Source: an uncultured Roseicyclus sp.
GTDB lineage: Bacteria; Pseudomonadota; Alphaproteobacteria; Rhodobacterales; Rhodobacteraceae
DNA: 64,000 nucleotides
Assembly: GCA_947491935.1 (NCBI GenBank)
Contig: CANLLF010000005.1
Coordinates: 62,001 to 126,000, forward strand
Direction: 5' to 3'
Shown: in pieces, positions 46,355 to 54,539 of the stretch
Position numbering within the stretch: the stretch's first letter is position 1
How the letters are laid out: every line of letters begins with the position of its first letter
Translations under genes and position numbers: made by a program
The notes under the pieces: generated by a model
What the model saw: the letters and a program-made list of their open reading frames with translations, nothing else
Databases searched by the model: none
Told to the model about the DNA's origin: nothing

Positions 46355-47896
46355 ATGCTCTGGTCCCTGCTGAAAATCTTCCTGTTCATCCTGATCGTCG
46401 TGGCGCTCACCTTCGGCGTGTCGAGCCTGACGGAGATGGGGAACCTCGGTGTTCTTGTCATCTTCGGGCGTGAATTCGTCATCACACCGATCCTTGCGGC
46501 CGTGGGCATCGTCGTGCTGCTGATCGCGGTCTGGCTGCTGTTCCGGATTGTTGGACTTCTGGTGGCCACATTGCGTTTTCTGAACGGAGACGAGACGGCG
46601 ATGAGCCGCTACTTCGACCGTCGCTCGGAACGCAAGGGCTATGAGGCGCTGGGTGAGGGAATGATGGCATTGGCCGCGGGCGAAGGACGTCTGGCCATTC
46701 GCAAGGCGGAGCGTGCCGAGAAGTATCTGGGCCGGCCCGAGTTGACCAACCTTGTCGTGGCGCAAGGCGCGGAGATGGTGGGAGATCAGGCGCTGGCCAC
46801 CAAGGCGTTCCGCGAAATGGTCACCGATGACCGCACCCGGTTCGTGGGCGTCCGGGGGCTGATGAAACAGAAGCTGGCAGAGGGTGATACCGACACCGCC
46901 ATGAAGCTGGCCGAACGCGCCATGGCGCTGCGCCCGAAAAATGCCGATGTGCAGACGACGCTGATCGGTCTGCAATCGCGCAACGAGGATTGGTCCGGCG
47001 CGCGCGGCACCCTGGCCGCGGCCCTGAAGGCCGGGAACCTGCCACGCGACGTGCACAAGCGGCGCGATGCGGTGCTGGCGCTGGCCCATGCCCGCGATGC
47101 CATGGCCGATGGCAAGGTGGCCGAGGCCACCCGCGACGCGATCGAGGCCAACCGCCTTGCCCCGGGCTTGGTGCCCGCCGCCGTCATGGCCGCACGTCTC
47201 GACGTGGAGGCGGGTAAGAAGCGGCAGGCCGTGAAGGTCGTGCGCAAGGCCTGGGACCAGGCCCCGCATCCGGATCTCGCGGCCGCCTTCGCCGCCATCG
47301 AACCCGATGAAACCCCGCCCCTGCGCATCCGCCGCTTCCGGCCCCTTCTGGGCAAGCATCCCGGCCACCCCGAGGTGCAAATGCTGGAGGCCGAACTGCA
47401 CATCGCCAACGATGATTTCCCCGCCGCCCGGCGCGCCCTGGGGGATCTGGCCGAGACCAAACCCACCGCCCGATCCCTGACGATCATGGCCGCCATCGAG
47501 CGCGGCGAGGGGGCGGAGGACCGCGTGGTGCGCGGCTGGCTGGCGCGCGCCGTGACCGCCAGCCGCGGGGATCAATGGGTCTGCGGCTCCTGCGGGCACG
47601 TCCACGAGGATTGGCGCCCGATCTGCAGCAATTGCGAGAGCTTCGACACACTGGACTGGGCCGAAGTGAGCCAGTCGCAAGCCGCCCTGACCGGCACGGC
47701 GCAGATGCTGCCGCTGATCGTGGGTGCCATCGAAGACACCACTGCGCCCGAAGCCGACGAGGCCGAGGTGCTGGAATTGACCGACCCGGTGGAGCCGTCG
47801 GGCGACGAGAGCGTTGCCGCGGGCGACAGCACGACCACGCCGGACGCGGTTGCCGAACCGGCGGCACGCCCTGAAGAGGAAACCGTGCGAAATTAG
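46355..47896 (+). CDS. hemY: HemY-type membrane protein with TPR and zinc ribbon
   Basis: A 513-residue protein with two N-terminal membrane helices (residues 4-25 and 40-65), the HemY N-terminal domain (RYFDRRSERKGYEALGEGM), TPR-like helical repeats, and a C-terminal zinc ribbon (CGSCGHVHEDWRPICSNC). It is a member of the heme-pathway hem operon but not an oxidase; the exact role is unclear. AAGGAG at 46341-46346 precedes; a TTG at 46352 is an alternative start. Confidence 0.88.
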   Translation: MLWSLLKIFLFILIVVALTFGVSSLTEMGNLGVLVIFGREFVITPILAAVGIVVLLIAVWLLFRIVGLLVATLRFLNGDETAMSRYFDRRSERKGYEALGEGMMALAAGEGRLAIRKAERAEKYLGRPELTNLVVAQGAEMVGDQALATKAFREMVTDDRTRFVGVRGLMKQKLAEGDTDTAMKLAERAMALRPKNADVQTTLIGLQSRNEDWSGARGTLAAALKAGNLPRDVHKRRDAVLALAHARDAMADGKVAEATRDAIEANRLAPGLVPAAVMAARLDVEAGKKRQAVKVVRKAWDQAPHPDLAAAFAAIEPDETPPLRIRRFRPLLGKHPGHPEVQMLEAELHIANDDFPAARRALGDLAETKPTARSLTIMAAIERGEGAEDRVVRGWLARAVTASRGDQWVCGSCGHVHEDWRPICSNCESFDTLDWAEVSQSQAALTGTAQMLPLIVGAIEDTTAPEADEAEVLELTDPVEPSGDESVAAGDSTTTPDAVAEPAARPEEETVRN

Positions 47897-47940
47897 GTCT
47901 ACCCAAACCCGACGGAGCTTGCTATCAGCGCCGCCGGTAA

Positions 47941-47980
47941 GCCGCTGTAGCTCAGATGGTAGAGCACGTCATTCGTAATG
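47941..47980 (+). pseudogene. 5' half of a tRNA-Thr gene, broken at the anticodon loop (left island junction)
   Basis: The first 40 bases match the 5' half of the complete tRNA-Thr at 48075 with one difference (GATGG for GCTGG), through acceptor, D arm and ATTCGTAAT of the anticodon loop; after that the sequence is unrelated and cannot close the anticodon stem or T arm. It sits 44 bases after hemY and marks where the island was inserted. Confidence 0.82.
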
Positions 47981-48039
47981 CGCGAGTCCGCTCGCAAATC
48001 ACGTTTGAAGCCAGTGAGTTAGGCGGCGGGTTGAGGTTC

Positions 48040-48060
48040 TAGTAGGGCCATAGTAGGGCC
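48040..48060 (+). repeat. TAGTAGGGCC tandem repeat, left island end
   Basis: Two copies of TAGTAGGGCC at 48040-48049 and 48051-48060, an 11-base step, about 60 bases inside the left core. Related copies lie inside the right end. Likely arm-type integrase sites. Confidence 0.55.
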
Positions 48061-48074
48061 GTTGAGAGAAGAAT

Positions 48075-48150
48075 GCCGCTGTAGCTCAGCTGGTAGAGCA
48101 CGTCATTCGTAATGATGGGGTCGGGGGTTCGAGTCCCTTCAGCGGCACCA
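48075..48150 (+). tRNA. tRNA-Thr (anticodon CGT), complete
   Basis: A 76-base cloverleaf with acceptor GCCGCTG/CAGCGGC, D arm GCTC/GAGC, anticodon stem CGTCA/TGATG with loop TTCGTAA (CGT at 48108-48110), T stem GGGGG/CCCTT with loop TTCGAGT, and encoded CCA. It reads ACG codons. It lies inside the left island junction and is probably the working copy that replaces the split gene. Confidence 0.95.
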
Positions 48151-48249
48151 TTCTTCTTCGGATCTTCCCTGAAAATCTGCATACTAATCAACACCTTCAC
48201 CGCGCACGTGCCGGAGGATTGCTCTTTAGATTCTGGGGCAAACGGATTA

Positions 48250-48460
48250 GGCTAGCTTCAGGATTGGCGCAGTTGGCCAGTCTCGGGGCGTAGTAACCCC
48301 GCCGCAAGCGGTCGGTGTCGACCGTAATGACACCTCCTCGAACCTCTATGGTCGGGGAGGCACTGGCGTATGTCCAGGGCTCCGGCCTAAAGGCCAGCGC
48401 GGTCGTCTTGCGGCGGCTTACTAACTCCCCGGCTACCAGAGGGAACTCTGGTGGCCGATT
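48250..48460 (+). ncRNA. Candidate structured RNA upstream of the membrane protein gene
   Basis: A run of hairpins in 210 bases: CGGGG/CCCCG (48284, 48297), GGTCG/CGACC (48310, 48319), CTGG/CCAG (48363, 48374), GGCC-TAAA-GGCC (48384-48395), and an 11-bp stem with GGAA tetraloop at 48431-48456 (GGCTACCAGAG with its complement). No reading frame explains it. It could be a leader RNA, a structured ncRNA of the element, or an origin region. Confidence 0.35.
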
Positions 48461-48480
48461 TCGTTAGTGAAGGAGCCGCC

Positions 48481-49209
48481 ATGCCTGCCCCCGTTCGTGA
48501 TATTCCAAGAACCTCAGCTTTCCTGTCTTCAGTTCTCCGCACCGGATTGGCCGCCGTCGAAGCGCTGGGCCTTATGCTTGCGCTGGTTCTGCTCCTTAGT
48601 GTCAGCGTACCACTGGTGTTCTGGGTGTCGCTGGCGATCCTTTTGCTGTCTGGCTTTGTGCTCATCACAGGACGCCCTGTCCCGCGCATCCAGAACCGTT
48701 TTAAGGGCTTCGTCATCGCCGCCATTGCAGGAATCTGTTTGATGGCCAGCGCCACTATCTACCAGGAACAGCGTGAGGAACGGCTTGCTGGGCTGCGGTC
48801 CACCGATCCGGACACGTATCTCATCGAACTGGAACAGATTGATCCGGACCGCTGGTTAGCCGAACTCGAGGTTTTGCGGCCGGACCTTTATCAGAGTGAA
48901 ATGGAGCGCCGGGATCAGGAGGCCCAGGCCGAGCGGCGACGTGCTTGCACCGACCGCAGATTGGGCGAGGCCTATGCCATGATCCAGAATGAAGTACGTC
49001 AGCACCTTCGCGCACCCGCGACTGCGAATTTCCCCGCCCGATATGGTGGTGGCACAAGATATGAAGGCGATTGCGTTTATCGGGTTGTGGGACACGTGGA
49101 CGCCCAAAATGGGTTCGGAGCGTTGTTGCGGGCCTCCTTTGAAGGTCGCATCGCCTATTCTCCCGATACCCGCACATGGCTGACCGTGGAGCTGTCCGTC
49201 GACGGCTGA
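48481..49209 (+). CDS. Membrane protein with C-terminal conserved 'PATANFP' domain
   Basis: A 242-residue protein from 48481 (AAGGAG at 48470). Two membrane helices (about residues 25-47 and 66-84), a charged linker, and a C-terminal domain with RAPATANFP and HVDAQNGFGALLRASF. That domain recurs in small proteins of phages and plasmids, but I cannot name a function. First gene inside the left end of the island, transcribed inwards. Confidence 0.7.
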   Translation: MPAPVRDIPRTSAFLSSVLRTGLAAVEALGLMLALVLLLSVSVPLVFWVSLAILLLSGFVLITGRPVPRIQNRFKGFVIAAIAGICLMASATIYQEQREERLAGLRSTDPDTYLIELEQIDPDRWLAELEVLRPDLYQSEMERRDQEAQAERRRACTDRRLGEAYAMIQNEVRQHLRAPATANFPARYGGGTRYEGDCVYRVVGHVDAQNGFGALLRASFEGRIAYSPDTRTWLTVELSVDG

Positions 49210-49217
49210 TTTGGCGT

Positions 49218-49249
49218 CCCTCTGAGGGGCTCTGAGCGCCCTCTGAGGG
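49218..49249. repeat. Three helically phased CTCTGAG repeats
   Basis: CTCTGAG occurs at 49220-49226, 49230-49236 and 49241-49247 (steps of 10 and 11), the outer two inside palindromes CCCTCTGAGGG. All copies face the same side of the helix. Possible protein-binding iterons between convergent genes. Confidence 0.4.
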
Positions 49250-49457
49250 TCAGTCTGCGTGCGCTGGAGGTGGGGCCTGCCCGCACCCCAAAGTGGACCT
49301 CAAGGGACCTGACGGCCTAGCGCTGGGCCGAACCCTGTAACCGTAACTTAAGCGCAGTAACTTTGCGTATAGCCCTATGGTGGGTGTGCACGGAGGGCCA
49401 TGGCAGCAAGCTTTTTTGCGCCACTTAAGGTACGTTTTGGGTTTCGGCCAACAACGT

Positions 49458-51134
49458 TCAAAAGGGTGGTTCAGTCTCGCCGGGGCTCATTGGAACAACT
49501 CCGTATTCGCCGTTCGGCAATCTGAGCCAGATGAACTCTTGTTTTGCCTCGTCACCCGCACCAGAGGCATATCCCTTTCTGGGCGCTCTTCCGGCGCGGT
49601 GACGGTCCATCAAACGGTAAGTGCCGTAAGTCCAGCCAAGGCTCGCCATGATGGCCTCGATGCGGCGTGCATCATAAGAAGTCATTTGGCGCGTCTCGAT
49701 ACCAAGCGCGAGCTTGACAACCTCAATGTAGACCTTGCCCCTTTTGTTCGCGAAGAGGTCTTCGAGGACGCTACGGTACGGATCTTCCATCATCCGGTCG
49801 GTTTGAGCGGTCTCTGCATCTTTCCACAGATGTTCGGGAAGAGTGATTGCCTCGCCTTCCGCCTCCCGCATACTCGCTTCGGCCCAAAGTTGGTCCACGA
49901 TTGCCGAAAAACCCTCAAGGTCGATGTCCCCTGCCTGTACTGGCCAAAATCGCCGATTGCCCGTCAGGTCCCGTAGATAGGTGTCCTCGTTGGTCGTGCC
50001 GACAATGATGCAATGACGACGATACTCACCAGCGTCACGCGCGTAAGCCTTCCTAAAAGTGTCTGACGGACTGCTCATGAAGCGTTTTAGCTTCTGGCTC
50101 GTGGACTTGTTCATTCCATCCAGTTCCTGGCACTCGACAATCCAGGCCCGTTGCAGGATTTCGGCTTTGGTCTTGTCGTCGCTGTTCAAATCAAGGCTGT
50201 CGCAAAACCACTCCGGGCGAACCGCTAGCCGTGCAGCCAGCTGCGACTTCCCAGCACCCTGCTTGCCCTCTAGCACCAACATCGTGTCGAATTTGACACC
50301 GGGCTTTCGGATACGCCGGACCCCCGCAATCAGAACCTTCCGCGCGAAGGCCCGGTTCAACTCCGTATCAGCTGCCCCCGCGTAATCGACTAGCCACCTA
50401 TCCAGCCTCTTTGTTCCATCCCAGTCGAGACCATCGAGGTAATCGATGACCGGGTGATGCCGGTGTTCATGCGCCAACGTGATCAACTCGCGCTTGATCG
50501 AAGCAACGGACGCGTGGAACTGAAGCTCACGAGCAAACACACTGCACAGGATTTCTGCGACGTCTGTCAGGTCGCGCCCTTCCAGGTCACGACCCTCAAT
50601 CTCATCAACTCCGGTGAACGAATTGCGTTGGGCTCTGACTCCACTTCGAGCCAGCGCGTGCCGTACGTTTTCCGGGTGGTGCTTGACCGGCATGTTCCTG
50701 TCGTCGACCACCGGCCATTCCGAGCCATGTGACTGGATGACAGTCAGCGCTTGCCTGACCTGTCTCCTCGCACAGGCCATGGGGCTCGGCTGATCTCGCA
50801 CATGTGCGCTGATGCCCATATTGGGATCGAGCAGGATCGCGAGGACATAGCCCGGCTCAACACCGTTTCCCAACATCCAGATCGTGCCTGCAAAGACGAA
50901 TTCAGATCGGCTGGGATAGGTCTTGTCGTCCGGTGGTTCACCAGTAACGATGGCCGCGACCCATTTGTGGTTGTGCGGAAGCACCTCGCCCAAATCTTGG
51001 GGTAACTCCATTGGAACCAACTCAACGGTCTCAGATTCCGGGGTTACCACTGGCAACGTAGTGGTCTTCTCTTTCACCGGCTTTACCCGAAAATCGCTTA
51101 TGCCATAGGTGATCGCTGTTGCTGAAAACTTCAT
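49458..51134 (-). CDS. VapE-family P-loop replicative helicase/ATPase
   Basis: A 558-residue protein. The first 180 residues include a region that resembles a primase C-terminal segment (HPVI is later; PSPMACARRQVRQAL). The C-terminal half is a VapE/D5-like ATPase: Walker A EGKQGAGKSQ (about residues 289-298), Walker B-like AWIVECQELDG, and the TNEDTYLRDLTGNRRFWPV block. VapE proteins are superfamily 3-like helicases of prophages and satellites. ATG overlaps the primase stop, so primase and helicase act as one replication unit. Confidence 0.85.
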   Translation of the reverse strand: MKFSATAITYGISDFRVKPVKEKTTTLPVVTPESETVELVPMELPQDLGEVLPHNHKWVAAIVTGEPPDDKTYPSRSEFVFAGTIWMLGNGVEPGYVLAILLDPNMGISAHVRDQPSPMACARRQVRQALTVIQSHGSEWPVVDDRNMPVKHHPENVRHALARSGVRAQRNSFTGVDEIEGRDLEGRDLTDVAEILCSVFARELQFHASVASIKRELITLAHEHRHHPVIDYLDGLDWDGTKRLDRWLVDYAGAADTELNRAFARKVLIAGVRRIRKPGVKFDTMLVLEGKQGAGKSQLAARLAVRPEWFCDSLDLNSDDKTKAEILQRAWIVECQELDGMNKSTSQKLKRFMSSPSDTFRKAYARDAGEYRRHCIIVGTTNEDTYLRDLTGNRRFWPVQAGDIDLEGFSAIVDQLWAEASMREAEGEAITLPEHLWKDAETAQTDRMMEDPYRSVLEDLFANKRGKVYIEVVKLALGIETRQMTSYDARRIEAIMASLGWTYGTYRLMDRHRAGRAPRKGYASGAGDEAKQEFIWLRLPNGEYGVVPMSPGETEPPF

Positions 51135-51751
51135 GGTTTGGTCATCCAGAATGAAAGTGTAGGTTCTCGCCCAGCGCTCCGCTTTTGGTCGTTGAGCCAG
51201 TTGATGGTTCCGGGAAGCCGTAAGAGCCGGTCGACATTGTGCGTGCCGTCGCCGCCTTGAAGCGTCCTGAGCAAGCGTTTGTTGTAGTCTTCTGCCGTTT
51301 CCGGCGGCACTGGCTCATGCAGTTTCCAGACTGCCTGATATCCGCCGCCTGTGAACCAAACCGCGGTAGGCTCGGGCACGCCTTTTGGTCGCTCGCGTTT
51401 TTCCAGTAGCAACCCGATTATCTTGTTTTGCTGGTCGTCCAGCGAGCCAGGGTAGTCCTTGCAGTCGAGATCGACGTGCAGAAACTGCGCCTGCCGCACA
51501 TTGGCCTTTCTACGTGATCCGCTCAGAAACGGTGCATTTGGCAAGAAGTAAATGTTGCGACGAAGCTGGCTTGAGTTGTTGGCCTCTACAAATTTTTTGA
51601 ATGAGCCGGGATCATCTGCACTATAGGTTCTGGGCTGAGGTTTGGACGGTCCTTCGCTATTCATGCGTTCCACATAATGTGGGCCATTTGGGTTCAGGAA
51701 CTGAACTAAGGCCCACGCCTCGTCGGGTTTTGGCAACAAGCTCTCAGGCAT
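51131..51751 (-). CDS. RepB-type DNA primase (AEP fold)
   Basis: A 206-residue archaeo-eukaryotic-primase-like protein. Catalytic acids are in FLHVDLDCKD, the following TGGGYQAVWKL and the block DRLLRLPGTINW are typical of RepB/plasmid primases. It probably makes primers for the element's own replication with the VapE helicase encoded directly downstream. It overlaps the excisionase gene and the helicase gene at its two ends. Confidence 0.83.
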   Translation of the reverse strand: MPESLLPKPDEAWALVQFLNPNGPHYVERMNSEGPSKPQPRTYSADDPGSFKKFVEANNSSQLRRNIYFLPNAPFLSGSRRKANVRQAQFLHVDLDCKDYPGSLDDQQNKIIGLLLEKRERPKGVPEPTAVWFTGGGYQAVWKLHEPVPPETAEDYNKRLLRTLQGGDGTHNVDRLLRLPGTINWLNDQKRSAGREPTLSFWMTKP

Positions 51752-51965
51752 TGCCGTTACCCTGAGGCTCGCATTCCTGATCGGCTAGCCACCTTTCCAC
51801 GTCTGACTTGCGATAAAGAACCTTACCGGAGCGCCCGCCGGAACGGACACGAATAAACTTGGGTCCATAGCCCAAGATGCGGCCTTTCTCGAAAAAGCTC
51901 TGGCTTAAGCCTGTGATCTGCGGAAGTTGTTTGGTGGTGAGTAGTTGGTTTGATGGGCTAGACAC
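51744..51965 (-). CDS. AlpA-like excisionase/HTH regulator
   Basis: A 73-residue MerR-type helix-turn-helix protein (TTKQLPQITGLSQSFFEKGR; KVLYRKSDVERWLAD) of the AlpA/Xis kind. GTG start at 51965 preceded by AAGGAG. Such proteins control excision and transcription of integrated elements. Sits between an unknown gene and the primase in the same operon. Confidence 0.83.
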   Translation of the reverse strand: MSSPSNQLLTTKQLPQITGLSQSFFEKGRILGYGPKFIRVRSGGRSGKVLYRKSDVERWLADQECEPQGNGNA

Positions 51966-52042
51966 ATTTGGTCTCCTTTGTTTGGTAGGAGCACCGTGTC
52001 GAATTGGCTTATGGGGTCATATCGCCCAAAATCGGTGTGGAT

Positions 52043-52744
52043 TTAGTCCCGATAAGCGGAAATGGACTTTGCCGCTGACCTCAGCTTTGATAGGTCATCA
52101 CGCTCGCCCCTCAGGCGGCGAAGGCCAGCATAAACGCTTTCAGCCCATCGTGTGATGGGTGTTGGAAACTCCGTGTTGAACACGATAGAAGAGCCGTCCT
52201 TGCCGGACCCTTTCCAATACTTTTGGCACGCGATGCAGAAATCACGCACCCAGTCTTCGTTGGACCGGCGACCGGCACGACCTTCAAGGCTGGCGGCATT
52301 CTGGCAGGTATCCAATAGACTCATCACAGATTGGTATTGCTCATCAAGTTGGCCTGTGTGATCGCAATGGTGCAGTGCGGCGCCCAAGGTCTCATTCTCT
52401 GGCACTTCTCGCAGTATCGCCGCAGCGGCCTCAAGATGCTGACATAGGCGCTTGAGTTGCTCGCGTGTTGGTTTGAATTCTGGTTGGTCTGATGGGACAG
52501 CAACCCTGTCACCAGCTACATGAACCGCCGATCCCATGTCCATCAGCAACCACATTTCAACCAAAAAGCTTCGCAGTGAATCCACGTCATCAAATCCGTG
52601 GCCGAGTGCGTTTTCCGTCGCAAAATCTCGCAGGTCGCGCATTTGTTCATCCGAGATAACGCGTGCTTTCGAGCGACTCGCTTTTGCATACTGCCCGACG
52701 GCGTATTGGTGGTTTGCACCACCTTGGTCACTTTTGGCTTTCAT
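52043..52744 (-). CDS. Hypothetical protein overlapping the integrase gene
   Basis: A 233-residue soluble protein from the ATG at 52744, overlapping the integrase end by 17 bases. Mostly helical with a basic N-terminus (MKAKSDQGGANHQYAVGQY) and a C-terminal helical part rich in Arg. Histidine and cysteine are present (ALHHCDHTG; FCIACQKYW). No family recognised; the tight place between integrase and AlpA suggests a regulatory or replication-accessory role for the element. Confidence 0.6.
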   Translation of the reverse strand: MKAKSDQGGANHQYAVGQYAKASRSKARVISDEQMRDLRDFATENALGHGFDDVDSLRSFLVEMWLLMDMGSAVHVAGDRVAVPSDQPEFKPTREQLKRLCQHLEAAAAILREVPENETLGAALHHCDHTGQLDEQYQSVMSLLDTCQNAASLEGRAGRRSNEDWVRDFCIACQKYWKGSGKDGSSIVFNTEFPTPITRWAESVYAGLRRLRGERDDLSKLRSAAKSISAYRD

Positions 52745-53897
52745 CGACCAACTCCAGTATGCGTGCCGCAACCTGTTCCACAGGGTCGCGCAGCCTCTCG
52801 GTGTTTACGACGATATAGCCTCCCGTCACATCCCCGTTGGTTCGATGGTTCAGCAGCCGCTTCAGCGCGTAGTACGGCACGTCCAAGCTTTCCGCGATGG
52901 TGATGAAGGTGCGCCTGAGGTCGTGCAGGGTGAACTTCACGCCGGAGCCAGCACTGACCCTTAGCAAAAACTTCTTGGTCTCCACCATGTGCCCGCTTTT
53001 GCCAGGCCCCGGAAACACCCAGGGCGATCCGGTGCTGTGTGCCCAGCGTTGTGCCAGGAGATCGGTTAGAAAGTCAGACAGCGGCAGGTCCAGAGGATCG
53101 CCGTTCTTGGTACTGGGCAGGTGCAGGGTCTTGGCCTTGAGATCGATGTTCTCCCAGCGCAGCTTCAACAACTCGCCACGCCGCATTCCGGTAAACAGGG
53201 CAGTCAGCAGGAAGTCCCGCGAGTATTCCGGCTCCGCTATCACCGCCTCCCACCAGTCGGGCAGGTCCGCCGCTGTGACGACGGTCTGTCTGCGGGTCTC
53301 TTTATACCATGCCCGCGCCTGACTGAGGATATGAACCGGGTTTGGCGGGAACTCATCTTGGGTGGCGGCGACGAAATTGTACACCGACCGGAAGTGCCGC
53401 ATCGCGTTATTCGCGGTGGTCTCGCCATGTGCTTTGGCGATGTCCTGATGCTTCTTCAGCACCATTTGCCGCGTGATGTCGTTCAAGGGTTTCGTGCGCC
53501 AAGACTTGAGGTACAGCCGTTCGGTCCGTTGGTAGCCACTCACCGTGTGTTCGGACAGATTGGGGCGCGCTTCGAAGAACCGGCTGAAGGCGATTTCAAG
53601 CGTGATGCGCTCCACTTGGTCTTTGCGCTTCTCAGCATTAGGATCGTGGCCGTCTGCCATCTCACCCAACACCGCGAGTGCCTTCCTACGCGCGATGTCA
53701 GGAGCGAAAAGATCAGCACGCCCGATGGTCACGCGCCGCGTCCGGCGGTTCACCTGTCCTTCGGCAAAGAACACCTTGGACCTTGTTCCGACACGCAGGC
53801 CGAAGCCGGACAGCAGCGTATCGCGGTAAAGAACTTGGCCGCTATGAGCGAAAGGGATTTCATCCACGGCGCGGCGCGTGAGACGTAGGTTAGGCAT
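52728..53897 (-). CDS. Tyrosine recombinase integrase (P4 type)
   Basis: A 389-residue integrase with the DUF4102 N-terminal arm-binding domain (LTRRAVDEI; GFGLRVGTRSKVFF), a SAM-like core-binding domain, and the catalytic domain: Arg in TGMRRGELLKL (about residue 238), HDLRRTF, HRTNGD and the nucleophilic Tyr in TGGYI (about residue 360). GGAGG six bases before the ATG at 53897 fixes the start. It begins the leftward replication operon. It may have integrated the island into tRNA-Thr, although it is not next to either end. Confidence 0.92.
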   Translation of the reverse strand: MPNLRLTRRAVDEIPFAHSGQVLYRDTLLSGFGLRVGTRSKVFFAEGQVNRRTRRVTIGRADLFAPDIARRKALAVLGEMADGHDPNAEKRKDQVERITLEIAFSRFFEARPNLSEHTVSGYQRTERLYLKSWRTKPLNDITRQMVLKKHQDIAKAHGETTANNAMRHFRSVYNFVAATQDEFPPNPVHILSQARAWYKETRRQTVVTAADLPDWWEAVIAEPEYSRDFLLTALFTGMRRGELLKLRWENIDLKAKTLHLPSTKNGDPLDLPLSDFLTDLLAQRWAHSTGSPWVFPGPGKSGHMVETKKFLLRVSAGSGVKFTLHDLRRTFITIAESLDVPYYALKRLLNHRTNGDVTGGYIVVNTERLRDPVEQVAARILELVDESQK

Positions 53898-54539
53898 CGA
53901 GACCTCCATTGTGGCCTCAACTCAATTTAGCGCGTCGCAGTGGAAAATGCTAGAAATTTCAGATGCTTGTCATCTCTCATCCAACAAAGGGCAGGAGAAT
54001 GAAACAATGTCTAACGCCCGCGCACACGCGTAGGGGCGAACGTTTGGTTCACGAGTGTCAGACTATTGTCGGACACTAAAGCTGGTGCTCAGCACCCAAG
54101 AAGATGTCCGCTGCACCTACTTCGTGGGGCGGGAAGCGGAAGTTCGCCGCTGTGCAGCGCTAAATTAGTGGCGACTACAAAAGCTAACCTTCGCCACTTT
54201 GATCTGTGGCTCGTCCTGTTTCCCGACGGCACTTGAGGGAAAGCAGCCCTCGCTGCAAAAGCGCTGCCCGTGGCCGCGTAGTGAAATAGCAGATACTACC
54301 TAGCGAAGCTGGTCAAAGCACGATCCGCGCTTCTACCCCTCGCGGTCGTCGGCCCTGACCGGCCATCTTTCTTCGTTCTCGAATCAGTTTTGAAAGGGGC
54401 CAAGAGGCAGCACATCTTTCCCGGCCAGGAATAGCCAGGTAGTTTCAACGTCTTAGACAAGCCCCTTGCATGAATTCTGTGTTTCGATTCATATACTTAA
54501 GTAATTGCGGGACTTACCTGCACGAGACGGGCAGTCAAT
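53898..54539. other. Intergenic region between integrase and methyltransferase
   Basis: About 640 bases between two divergent genes. No frame resembles a gene. It must hold the promoters of the replication operon (left) and methyltransferase (right); TTCATATACTTAAG at 54487 looks like a promoter part. Possible element boundary between replication and cargo modules. Confidence 0.5.

Noticed and set aside
49377-49976. 199-codon + strand frame
   Set aside because: Antisense of the VapE C-terminal part, which contains conserved helicase blocks on the minus strand.
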